Assembly (NCBI RefSeq): GCF_014635725.1 | Contig: NZ_BMDJ01000008.1 | Coordinates: 153,541 to 217,540, forward strand | Direction of reading: 5' to 3' | DNA from: Pedobacter mendelii | GTDB taxonomy: Bacteria; Bacteroidota; Bacteroidia; Sphingobacteriales; Sphingobacteriaceae | DNA: 64,000 nt | Part shown: piece by piece, positions 27,231 through 34,723 of the stretch | Position numbering within the stretch: the stretch's first letter is position 1 | Layout of the letters: each line of letters starts with the position of its first letter | Translations under genes and position numbers: made by a program | Notes under the pieces: model-generated | What the model was told of the DNA's origin: nothing | Seen by the model: only the letters and a program-made list of their open reading frames with translations | Databases searched by the model: none

Positions 27231-28247
27231 AAACAAATAATGACAAACCATCCATTCGTTGCCCTTATTATAATTAAACAATTCAGCGCAACTCATATAA
27301 AATAATCGCCAATACACCCACCATTTCACGGCTTGGTCTTTACCGTAAGTATTCTCTAAAATAGGTATAATTTCTTTTTTGTGCTTATCCATATTGCTTA
27401 ACCACGCCTCGGATGTTTTGCCGTAATTCGTACCATTTACAACCCAGTGCTTGTCGATTTTTAAATCATCATTGAAGTAAAAAAACAAATGGTTTGATGG
27501 CATTATTCCACCTGTAAAAAAATATTTACTCATCCAATCGGTTTCATCAATTACCTCGAATTTATAAGCAAGGGTTTTATGTGTAAAAATATGAACGAAC
27601 AACTTTCCATCGGGTTTTAAGAAACCAGCAACCTTATTAAGCAAGAATTTATAATTACGCATATGCTCGAACATCTCTACAGAAACAATTCTATCAAAAG
27701 TATCGGCAATGGTGAACTTATTCATATCGGCAGTTAAAACCGTTAAGTTTTGAATACCTCTTCTGTTCGCGGTTTCATCGATAAAAATTTTCTGCGTTGC
27801 AGAGTTTGAAACAACGGTAAAAGTGCTGTTTGGGAAATTTGCCGCCATATACAAAGACAGCGAACCCCAACCGCAACCCAGTTCTAAAACATTTTGCCCA
27901 TTCTGCAAATCTGCTCTTTTGCAAGTTAAAGCCAACATATCATCTTCTGATGTATCAATATCTTTAACACCTGGTTTCCAATAACCACTGCTGTATTTTA
28001 GATTTTTACCTAAGCAATATTGAAAAAACTGCGTAGGTAACTCGTAATGTTGCTCGTTTGCTTCAGCGGTATTTACGGCAATTGGCGACTGCTTTAATTC
28101 AGCAACCAAATCCATAAATTTCTCTTGCTGCAATTCTTCATCGCCTAAAGTTTCATCATCTAAACGTTGCTTGCAAAGTTTTCTAATTCCTAAACGCAAT
28201 GCAGAATCAGGAAGTTTATCGTTTTCTAAAAGTTTATCGTACCACAT
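27168..28247 (-). CDS. CFA-synthase-like SAM methyltransferase, second paralogue (coclaurine N-methyltransferase-like group)
   Basis: 359 residues from the ATG at 28247 (MWYDKLLENDKLPDS). An open frame continues to 28466, but those 73 codons are translated repeat DNA. Motifs: EQHYELPTQFFQYCLG, the SAM loop VLELGCGWGSLSLYMAA and FDRIVSVEMFEHMRNY, with the Glu and His of the family. IDETDWMSKYFFTGGIMPS and FYMSCAELFNYNKG mark the branch that includes plant coclaurine N-methyltransferases and bacterial fatty-acid methyltransferases, distinct from the first Cfa here. The C-terminal SPTQPPQRGGAPG comes from an interspersed repeat. It is probably co-transcribed with the FAD oxidoreductase (12-bp gap). 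Confidence 0.9.
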   Translation of the reverse strand: MWYDKLLENDKLPDSALRLGIRKLCKQRLDDETLGDEELQQEKFMDLVAELKQSPIAVNTAEANEQHYELPTQFFQYCLGKNLKYSSGYWKPGVKDIDTSEDDMLALTCKRADLQNGQNVLELGCGWGSLSLYMAANFPNSTFTVVSNSATQKIFIDETANRRGIQNLTVLTADMNKFTIADTFDRIVSVEMFEHMRNYKFLLNKVAGFLKPDGKLFVHIFTHKTLAYKFEVIDETDWMSKYFFTGGIMPSNHLFFYFNDDLKIDKHWVVNGTNYGKTSEAWLSNMDKHKKEIIPILENTYGKDQAVKWWVYWRLFYMSCAELFNYNKGNEWMVCHYLFSPTQPPQRGGAPGSHQIAKH

Positions 28248-28443
28248 AGTATGGAAAATGTAAGAATTTATGTAAGATGGAAATTTATGTAAGATGGAAA
28301 ATGGGTTTATTATGGAATATGGAGGATGTAAAATGGAATATGGTTGATTTACGATGGAAAAGGATTTATGGATTTGGTCCATCAACCATTTTACATCTTC
28401 CATCCCTTTAGCATCCATCTTACATCGTCCATCATCCATCCTT
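28248..28443. repeat. Purine-rich inverted repeat block between DUF1295 and methyltransferase genes
   Basis: Phrases such as GTAAGATGGAAATTTATGTA (28272 region) and GGAGGATGTAAAATGG (28321-28336) are answered by ATCAACCATTTTACATCTTC (28381-28400) and further CATCCATC units. Arms of about 24 bp could pair. The block supplies the last codons and stop of the DUF1295 gene (28432) and a false 73-codon extension of the methyltransferase. Confidence 0.75.
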
Positions 28444-29229
28444 TTTTCTCCATGGAAAAAACGCACTTGTTGTTTGTTGATATTTTTTATAAGCTTCGGG
28501 TTTGCTCCTTAAATTTTGTTCTTCATTATTCGGAACACCAGTAACTCTGGTTAATAAATATAAAATTATTGCCGGACTAATAATGGCTAGAATTCCCCAT
28601 GGCGATGCCAATGCAAAAATAAAATAAGCCATCCAGCTTAACCATTCGAAAAAATAATTCGGGTGGCGGCTGTAATACCATAAGCCGGTATCGCAAACTT
28701 TGCCTATATTTTTCGGGTCTTTCTTAAAGGCAGCCAATTGCTGGTCGGCCACCATTTCGCCGATAAATGCAATTGCCCAAATGGCCAAACCTAAATACTC
28801 TAAAATCGAAATTTCTGTTGATGGATTTGCGGTAATGATAAAAATTGGAATAGCCAATAAAACGTTTGAAATCGCCTGGAATTGAAAGAAGAAAAAGAAA
28901 TTTCTATTGGCTTGTTCGCCCCATTCTTTTCGAAGTTGTTGGTACCTACCTTCTTCTTCGCCTATATGACCAATAACCCGTTGCCATAAGTGGATGCCTA
29001 ACCTCAATTCGGCAATTAAGAATATTCCACAAATCAGAATTTTCCTGGTTTCAAAACCATCAGATAAAAAGAAAGTAATGGTGGTGATAACCGGGAAATT
29101 CAATGCCCAAAAAACATCGACAACTCCTGCATTTTTAATTCGCTTTGCCCAGAGCCAAACCAAAAACATAATGGTGCAACAGGCAATTAGCGAAATGAAT
29201 GCAATAAAAAGTAAATGTTTGTAATCCAT
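28432..29229 (-). CDS. DUF1295 family membrane protein (steroid 5-alpha-reductase-like)
   Basis: 265 residues, about seven membrane segments. Conserved C-terminal features include VCDTGLWYYSRHPNYFFEWL, with the family RHPNYF motif, and YKKYQQTTSAFFPW near the end. DUF1295 proteins belong to the 5-alpha-reductase/isoprenylcysteine-methyltransferase-like superfamily and are often next to CFA-type methyltransferases. A reductase or methyl-transfer step on lipids is inferred. The last residues RKKDG and the TGA stop come from the repeat block that begins at its 3' end, so the original end may have differed. It lies upstream of the second methyltransferase on the same strand. Confidence 0.88.
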   Translation of the reverse strand: MDYKHLLFIAFISLIACCTIMFLVWLWAKRIKNAGVVDVFWALNFPVITTITFFLSDGFETRKILICGIFLIAELRLGIHLWQRVIGHIGEEEGRYQQLRKEWGEQANRNFFFFFQFQAISNVLLAIPIFIITANPSTEISILEYLGLAIWAIAFIGEMVADQQLAAFKKDPKNIGKVCDTGLWYYSRHPNYFFEWLSWMAYFIFALASPWGILAIISPAIILYLLTRVTGVPNNEEQNLRSKPEAYKKYQQTTSAFFPWRKKDG

Positions 29230-29302
29230 TGTAGGGTTAATTATTTAAAGCTAAAGGTTTAAGTAAATGCATTCCACTAAATTACCTTAAACCTTAAACC
29301 AT

Positions 29303-29632
29303 TTACCTTTTAACTAGCAATTCTGCGATTCCTTCGCCATCCTTAAGCTTAAATAAATGTACTAAAACATAAGCTAATGTTGCAATGCTTCCTAAACATA
29401 CGAACAAAATTGCCATAGAGATTTTAAGAATAATGCTTTTTTCTTTATAGAACATCCACAATGCGATAATGAAGATATTAGCATAAAAATCCCATAGCGT
29501 TGCGCGCATCCAGGGAATACTACCTAAGAAATCCCATTGCTCAAAAAGATTACTTTCTAAAGAAGTTGTAATTACTTTATAGCACATAAAAACAAAAAGT
29601 GCAGCGAAAACGATTTTGAGGAAGTTTATCAT
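29303..29632 (-). CDS. Small four-segment membrane protein (DUF1475-like)
   Basis: 110 residues from the ATG at 29632 (MINFLKIVF); a TTG at 29662 would add ten residues. Three to four hydrophobic segments are visible: FLKIVFAALFVFMCYKVI, then WDFYANIFIIALWMFY, then ISMAILFVCLGSIATLAYVL. The central PWMRATLWDFYANIFII resembles DUF1475 proteins, but this is from memory and only moderately sure. No catalytic residues can be named. Its place between DUF1295 and the desaturase suggests a membrane-lipid role. Confidence 0.7.
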   Translation of the reverse strand: MINFLKIVFAALFVFMCYKVITTSLESNLFEQWDFLGSIPWMRATLWDFYANIFIIALWMFYKEKSIILKISMAILFVCLGSIATLAYVLVHLFKLKDGEGIAELLVKR

Positions 29633-29722
29633 AGGGTGAGATTTAATTTTTTTGAAAATCAAGTTTCTGTTTATATCGGTTATGAAAGTCCCGAAATAAT
29701 ATTAATGCAAGAAATAAACTAC

Positions 29723-29797
29723 CTGTCAGACTAAACTTGTCGAAGCCCAAACAGATAAAATTCACCAAAGTCCTTCGACTAGCTCAGGATGAACAGA
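29723..29797. repeat. Interspersed palindromic repeat (ACTTGTCGAAG / CCTTCGACTAGCTC)
   Basis: CTGTCAGACTAAACTTGTCG (from 29723) and AGTCCTTCGACTAGCTCAGG (29769-29788) form an imperfect inverted repeat ending in GAACAG. The core matches the inner arms of the element at 20200-20252. Repeats with the core GAGCTTGTCGAAG are common in Bacteroidota intergenic DNA. It separates the desaturase from the small membrane-protein gene. Confidence 0.75.
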
Positions 29798-29841
29798 CCT
29801 AAATTACCTTAAAATTATATATTAATTGCTTAAGAGTATTT

Positions 29842-30570
29842 TTAAACCTTTCTAATTTTAATAATCTTCATCCAATGCAAAGCTTTCATTACCGGATAGG
29901 TTGGATCAAACTCCCACCATTTGCTAGCAAAATTCGGGCTATTTGGTTTTTTATGGTGATTATTCTGAAACAATTCGCCCATCAGCAAGAAATCCCATGG
30001 AAGAGAATTTTTGCTATGATCTTCATTATCATGGTTAGAATAACCGTATTTATGACCACACCAGTTAACAATTGCACCATGTAATGGCCCCATTAAAAAG
30101 TGTATTGGCAAAAGAAGAAACATCCACCAATAATTTGCAAACATTACATAAAACCCAATGTAAAACAAAACACATCCAATTCTCCAAAACCATGAATCAC
30201 CAATTCTATCAATTAATGGCCATTCTGGATAATTCCCTTGAAAAGCAGGCTCAGGCTCTATTTTATGTTTAAGATAGTTTAAATACATGTTTTTTGTTGC
30301 AATCATCATCCCGAAAACATCTTTAAAGAAATGTGGTGAATGTGGATCTTTCTCGGTATCGCTGTAAGCATGATGCATACGGTGAAGAATGGCGTAAGCT
30401 CTTGGATTTAAAAATGATGAACCCTGAGAAATCAATAAAATTAAATAGAAAAACTTTTCCCAAAAGGCTTCCATTTTAAACATCTTGTGCGATGAATAGC
30501 GGTGCAGGAAAAAGGTTTGACTAAATAAGGATAAAAACCAGTGGCAAAGGAAAAAAATTAAGATAATCAT
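29842..30570 (-). CDS. Acyl-CoA/fatty-acid desaturase
   Basis: 242 residues with paired membrane segments. Three histidine boxes of the integral-membrane desaturases are complete: HRYSSH (about 23-28), [16 protein letters not shown] (about 63-78) and the distal [11 protein letters not shown], plus the extra WCGHKYG site. These hold the di-iron centre that inserts a cis double bond, usually delta-9, using electrons from an external donor. The product is the natural substrate of CFA-type methyltransferases, which fits its place as the most upstream gene of the cluster. It is somewhat shorter than typical SCD-like enzymes. Confidence 0.9.
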   Translation of the reverse strand: MIILIFFLCHWFLSLFSQTFFLHRYSSHKMFKMEAFWEKFFYLILLISQGSSFLNPRAYAILHRMHHAYSDTEKDPHSPHFFKDVFGMMIATKNMYLNYLKHKIEPEPAFQGNYPEWPLIDRIGDSWFWRIGCVLFYIGFYVMFANYWWMFLLLPIHFLMGPLHGAIVNWCGHKYGYSNHDNEDHSKNSLPWDFLLMGELFQNNHHKKPNSPNFASKWWEFDPTYPVMKALHWMKIIKIRKV

Positions 30571-30697
30571 GTATAATATGTATGCTTTATAAACGTAAAT
30601 ATTCTACGTTTAGTTTTTTGGTATTATAAACCAATTAAATGGAAATACGCTAAAAATGAGAATCCTGCTAAAATGAATAACAGGATTCAAAAAATAT

Positions 30698-31195
30698 TTA
30701 TCTACCAAAATCGTCTTGAACCCTCACAATATCGCTTTCATCTGATGGATTTGAAGCATCTGTATGTTGCCAAATTTCTGCAACAACACCCCAATCATCT
30801 AAACCTATTAAACGATGACGTTCACCTTGCTGTAATTTAATCTGTTCTCTTGGTGCATATTTTTTAAGTTCACCTTCTTCATCGCTTTCACTGGTTTTTA
30901 TACCGACTGTACCTGTTACTACTTGCCAAATTTCGGCTCTGCGGTAATGATATTGCCAAGATAAGCGCGTATTTGGCGCAACAATTAAAATTTTCGGACT
31001 TAATTTTCCTCCAATTTTTAAACTCTCTACATCCAAACCATCAAAATATGTATCTGCAAATTGTTGTGCCTGTGCTTCATCAATTACAAAGAAACCACCC
31101 CATGGACGAGTTTCATCGCGGTTTACTACATTAAAACCTTCAATTTTTAAACGTTGTGCAACGTTATCGAATATTTCTTTTTTGTCGTTTTCCAT
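30698..31195 (-). CDS. Cupin protein related to type II mannose-6-phosphate isomerase ('phosphoheptose isomerase')
   Basis: 165 residues, single-domain cupin, cytoplasmic. The opening RDETRPWGGFFVIDE is the 'RPWG' start shared with the isomerase domain of ManC. The metal-binding part is LSWQYHYRRAEIWQVVTG and the second cupin box is LQQGERHRLIGLDDWG. A short acidic insert (ESDEEGELKK) lies between them. Bacteroidota homologues are commonly labelled phosphoheptose isomerase, but the reaction is not proven. It stands alone between the desaturase and a terminator, so context gives no pathway. Confidence 0.75.
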   Translation of the reverse strand: MENDKKEIFDNVAQRLKIEGFNVVNRDETRPWGGFFVIDEAQAQQFADTYFDGLDVESLKIGGKLSPKILIVAPNTRLSWQYHYRRAEIWQVVTGTVGIKTSESDEEGELKKYAPREQIKLQQGERHRLIGLDDWGVVAEIWQHTDASNPSDESDIVRVQDDFGR

Positions 31196-31225
31196 AATTG
31201 GCGTAAAAATAATGCTTTGAAATTA

Positions 31226-31247
31226 AAAAAGCCCTTTCGGGCTTTTT
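31226..31247 (-). terminator. Intrinsic terminator
   Basis: AAAAAGCCC-TTTC-GGGCTTTTT is a perfect 9-bp stem with a four-base loop and T-run on both strands. It lies just after the stop of the secreted protein gene at 31268 and before the start of the cupin gene at 31195. Confidence 0.9.
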
Positions 31248-31267
31248 ATTTTTTAATAAATCAAAAT

Positions 31268-31822
31268 CTATTTTATTTCTGTTATTGTAATATCAGTGGT
31301 TTGCCCAATAGATTGAACAATATACGGAAAGGCAGCGCTATTTAAAATCCAAAGTTCTTGTTTTCCATCTTCACTTGCTACATGAAAAACATCTACTTCT
31401 TTACCACTTATTTTGATTGCACTGGTTTCTGGAGTTTTAATTTTGAATTTTGCTCCACCATAAGTAAAAGCTTTAGTATCAACCAGGGATTTAAAAGCAG
31501 ATTTAGATATTACACCAAATGTTTCATTATCTCCTAATTTAGTTATACCCAGTGCAGGTTGCGAAACAGCCAGAAACTGAGTGCCACTTTCTACCGATTT
31601 TGCACTCATTTCAAATGCACCCTCGCCATAACCCTCTACAGACCAGCCAATACTAACCGGAGCAGTAATGCTTTTAACCGTTAACAATAATGGAAATTCT
31701 TGGCCTTGAACAAAAGCACTTGCATACATTACCGTTCCAGTTTTAATTTCAGGAACAGTTTTTTGAGCATTTACATTAATTGCAAAGGCTACACAAAAAC
31801 AAATAGTGATAATTTTTTTCAT
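31268..31822 (-). CDS. Secreted protein of unknown function
   Basis: 184 residues with a signal peptide (1-19, ending AINVNAQ). The mature part is beta-rich with repeated Lys/Ser/Thr-flanked strands, for example GTVMYASAFVQGQEFPLL and VDVFHVASEDGKQELWIL. The end SIGQTTDITITEIK resembles the last strand of DUF3108-like or LolA-like barrels, but I do not recognise the family with certainty. It is monocistronic: its own terminator follows at 31226-31247 and another gene's terminator precedes it. Probably periplasmic. Confidence 0.75.
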   Translation of the reverse strand: MKKIITICFCVAFAINVNAQKTVPEIKTGTVMYASAFVQGQEFPLLLTVKSITAPVSIGWSVEGYGEGAFEMSAKSVESGTQFLAVSQPALGITKLGDNETFGVISKSAFKSLVDTKAFTYGGAKFKIKTPETSAIKISGKEVDVFHVASEDGKQELWILNSAAFPYIVQSIGQTTDITITEIK

Positions 31823-31885
31823 GATGATTTAGTTTTATTTGAAGATAAAGGTTTTTTGGGATATTAAATATAGTGCATTAAAAAA

Positions 31886-31910
31886 GCCTTCACTATTTAA
31901 TAATGAAGGC
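31886..31910 (-). terminator. Intrinsic terminator
   Basis: Stem GCCTTCA (31886-31892) with TGAAGGC (31904-31910), followed on the minus strand by six T (31885-31880). It lies just after the stop of the 77-residue protein gene (31932). Confidence 0.85.
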
Positions 31911-31931
31911 CTTATAATATATAAAAGTTAG

Positions 31932-32165
31932 TTAATTTTCTAAAATTTTTTCTAAAACGGTCTCAATAAAAATCGATTTGCCATTATTCCACGTTTGAGG
32001 TGAAGACATATCTTCAATTATGTTTTGTATTTTATGCTCAGGAATATTTCCGATATCTTTAAATTCAGTAACCAGGATATAAGAATTCATATCACCAAAG
32101 CCTCTTAATTGCTTAACTCTTTGCAAGAAAGTGCTTAAATCAGATTTTCTGTTTAGATTTTCCAT
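31932..32165 (-). CDS. Small hypothetical protein (77 residues)
   Basis: 77 residues, cytoplasmic, no family recognised. Composition is ordinary, with a mixed helix-strand pattern: FLQRVKQLRGFGDMNSYILV, then HKIQNIIEDM and a terminal helix IFIETVLEKILEN. Its own terminator lies 22 bp downstream, and a normal ATG is preceded by AT-rich DNA, which supports a real short gene. The 197 bp upstream (32166-32362) hold no gene that I can see. Confidence 0.6.
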   Translation of the reverse strand: MENLNRKSDLSTFLQRVKQLRGFGDMNSYILVTEFKDIGNIPEHKIQNIIEDMSSPQTWNNGKSIFIETVLEKILEN

Positions 32166-32362
32166 TAAGCAAATTTATAATTTTTGCTAATTAATAATAC
32201 AGTAAAATTACCCTTTTTGCAAATTTCATATTGATATTAATCAATTTATTTAAGCTCTACTGATTATAATTCCAAAATCAAGATAATTTTAATATTTTAA
32301 TGAGATTTGGGGAACTCTGATTTATAATGACTTTCTTAATTTTATTGAACACTGTTTGTTTT

Positions 32363-33439
32363 TCATGGATTTACATCGAGTTTTTGTCCAGCAATATCTT
32401 CCCATCTGTAAAAGTGAAAAGTTCGGTCATCACTCATCGCAACCAGCAAACCATGTTTAAAATCTGAATTCAAAGGAGTAGATACAACATCTATGCCATC
32501 TGTTTGATTGGCGGAATATTTAATGGTGGTTAATAGTACATGCTGATTAGCTGATTTATTGGTTCCGATTCTACTATACACTTTTAACTGCCTTGAACCT
32601 TGATCGGATACAAGTATATAACCTTTATTTCCAGCGGATTTATAAATAGCAATACCTTCATTATCAACGGAGAAATCGCCTTGGCCAAATAACGACAGTT
32701 CATTATTTCCCTTAGCCGGATCTGCATAGTACTTACGCACACCAACCTGTTCATCACAATAATATACGAAACCCAATTCGTTATCAACCGCTATTGCTTC
32801 AATTTCCTTTTTACCACTATATTTTCCAAATTTTCGAACTAAATCTGCTTTTACATTTCCTTTTCCATCATCAGTTAATAAATACTGCCATAGATAAGTT
32901 CCATTTTTTGGTCCGGTTTTGCGCCCAGCGATTGCATAAATTTTACCATTTGGAGCAGTATACATGGAAATGCCCATTAAATCACGATATGCTTCTCCAG
33001 TTTCGCCAACAAATACTGATATGCCGCCATTATCTATTGGTTTCATATCCGGAAGCGAATAAATTCTAAGCTTATGCGTATACCTTTCTGTAGTAACTGC
33101 AATATCTGTTTTTTTTCCGGCAAGTAATAGGCCATAAGCAATATCAACATTATCTGGTCTCTTAAGTCCTTTTACTGTTTTCGATTTGATAATCTTACCC
33201 TTGAGATCATAAACGTATAAGCCTCCGTTAATATCCTTATCTGTACCAATTACTAACGATTTTGTAGGATCATTTGGATTTACCCAAATCGCCGGATCAT
33301 CAGTATCAAAATCTACAGGTTCTGATACATATAGTGGCTTAACGGCTGTAATATCTACTTTTTGTGAAGCTCCATTACAAGCAATGGTTAAGCTTAAAAT
33401 TACGCTTATTGCAAAATGTATGATGTTGTTATTTTTCAT
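32363..33439 (-). CDS. Beta-propeller phytase (3-phytase), lipoprotein
   Basis: 358 residues from the ATG at 33439; eight more codons to 33463 would overlap the upstream gene. A lipoprotein signal ends LSLTIAC. Beta-propeller phytase features are clear: DTDDPAIWVNPNDP near residues 45-58, GTDKDINGGLYVYDL, RPDNVDIAYG, KEIEAIAVDNELGFVYYCDE, and DNEGIAIYKSAGNKGYILVS near the end. The acidic residues in these segments form the calcium sites. It removes phosphate from inositol hexakisphosphate outside the cytoplasm. It is the third gene of a minus-strand set with a TonB receptor and a beta-helix lipoprotein. Confidence 0.92.
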   Translation of the reverse strand: MKNNNIIHFAISVILSLTIACNGASQKVDITAVKPLYVSEPVDFDTDDPAIWVNPNDPTKSLVIGTDKDINGGLYVYDLKGKIIKSKTVKGLKRPDNVDIAYGLLLAGKKTDIAVTTERYTHKLRIYSLPDMKPIDNGGISVFVGETGEAYRDLMGISMYTAPNGKIYAIAGRKTGPKNGTYLWQYLLTDDGKGNVKADLVRKFGKYSGKKEIEAIAVDNELGFVYYCDEQVGVRKYYADPAKGNNELSLFGQGDFSVDNEGIAIYKSAGNKGYILVSDQGSRQLKVYSRIGTNKSANQHVLLTTIKYSANQTDGIDVVSTPLNSDFKHGLLVAMSDDRTFHFYRWEDIAGQKLDVNP

Positions 33440-33440
33440 T

Positions 33441-34700
33441 TTAAATTTTAGTACCATAAGCACCTACAAATGTAGATGGTGCTGGTGATATATATGTGAT
33501 ACCATTTTTCATTACGATTCCCACTTGGTGGTGGCGGGTAAAGTTTGTAATTCCCTTACCCAAAGCTGGTGAATTTCCTTGTAAATGAAAATCCCAAGTA
33601 GTATTAAAATCTGCATTGTTAACTGATGTATTTACGGGATAATTCACAAACTTTGGATCGTTTTCACCAGCAACCTTGCTAATAACATCATTTTTACCAC
33701 CAATAATATCGCCAGTTGGTTGAAACTGATTTACAGTAAGCTGATCGTAACCATAATACCAATTGTTACTATATGTAGAACGGGCATCTTCTGGCTTTTT
33801 CGGATCTCTCTTTACACCAAAGCGAGTATTAGCGAAAAGATTATTATATAAATCTGCACGTACTGTACTTTCCATCCAAACCGATCCGCCTTTAGCAGTT
33901 GGTCTTCTCCATCCGGTATTTAATAAAGTATTATTGTAAGCTATAATATAAGCCTGCGGTGTTTTATCACCCGTGTTTGATAACTTTAGTGCGTTTGTAT
34001 TTGTACTGTAAACCAAGTTATAGGCTATATCTGCTAAACAACCCGATTTAAAATTCATAGCCTCGCCACCTGTTACACCAGTGGTATAGAAAACATTATT
34101 GGCGAAAATAATTTTCCCACCCTCTATGTAGGTACAATCTTCCTGAAGATTCCTGAACACGCTATTTTGCACAACTAATTTTCCTTTAGCATTCGAGAAC
34201 CAAAGCGCTGGAAGATTTTCTCCGGCAACGGCTTTGTAAAGCCCCATTTTTACAGATGTAGATGCATCAGAAGTTGTAGAACCTCCATATTCTATAATTG
34301 TGTAATCGAGTACTAATTCCTCGCAAGTAGGGCCTGCTAATATCCCGCCCCATAGTTTACCAAATTTCTTTTGCGCTGTTTTGTAAAATTCATTTACCGT
34401 AAATTTGATTGGGTTAGTTGCTGTTCCTAAAGCATACAAATTTCCTTTTACAATAATTTCTGGTTTTGCAATAGTATCCATCAGAACGGTTACACCTTCC
34501 TCAATGGTTAAAGATTTTCCTTCAGGAATAATAATATCACCCTTAATTATCTGGGTACTACCTTTCGCCCAAACACCAGAAACCTCTCCAATTGCCGAAC
34601 CATTAACAGCTGTAGTATCTACATCGATATTGGCTTTTTCACATCCCGATAAGGCTAATAAAACCAGGATAAATAGTCTAAAAATCTGATTTGATTTCAT
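33441..34700 (-). CDS. Right-handed parallel beta-helix lipoprotein
   Basis: 419 residues with a lipoprotein signal (LVLLALSGC, lipidated Cys about residue 20). The body has coiled repeats of the parallel beta-helix type, for example VDYTI-like rungs such as LVVQNSVFRNLQEDCTYIEG, IIFANNVFYTTGVTGG and AYNNTLLNTGWRRPT, with regular Asn. Such folds bind or cleave polysaccharides and other polymers, but no lyase residues can be assigned. It lies between the TonB receptor and the phytase (1 bp before the phytase start), so it may help hold or present organic phosphate substrate at the cell surface. Function is inference. Confidence 0.8.
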   Translation of the reverse strand: MKSNQIFRLFILVLLALSGCEKANIDVDTTAVNGSAIGEVSGVWAKGSTQIIKGDIIIPEGKSLTIEEGVTVLMDTIAKPEIIVKGNLYALGTATNPIKFTVNEFYKTAQKKFGKLWGGILAGPTCEELVLDYTIIEYGGSTTSDASTSVKMGLYKAVAGENLPALWFSNAKGKLVVQNSVFRNLQEDCTYIEGGKIIFANNVFYTTGVTGGEAMNFKSGCLADIAYNLVYSTNTNALKLSNTGDKTPQAYIIAYNNTLLNTGWRRPTAKGGSVWMESTVRADLYNNLFANTRFGVKRDPKKPEDARSTYSNNWYYGYDQLTVNQFQPTGDIIGGKNDVISKVAGENDPKFVNYPVNTSVNNADFNTTWDFHLQGNSPALGKGITNFTRHHQVGIVMKNGITYISPAPSTFVGAYGTKI

Positions 34701-34723
34701 ATTTTTTCTTTTTAAATTTTCTA

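Noticed and set aside
28248..28466. N-terminal extension of the second methyltransferase
   Set aside because: The 73 codons before the ATG at 28247 are translated CATCCATC-type repeat DNA and overlap the DUF1295 gene end.
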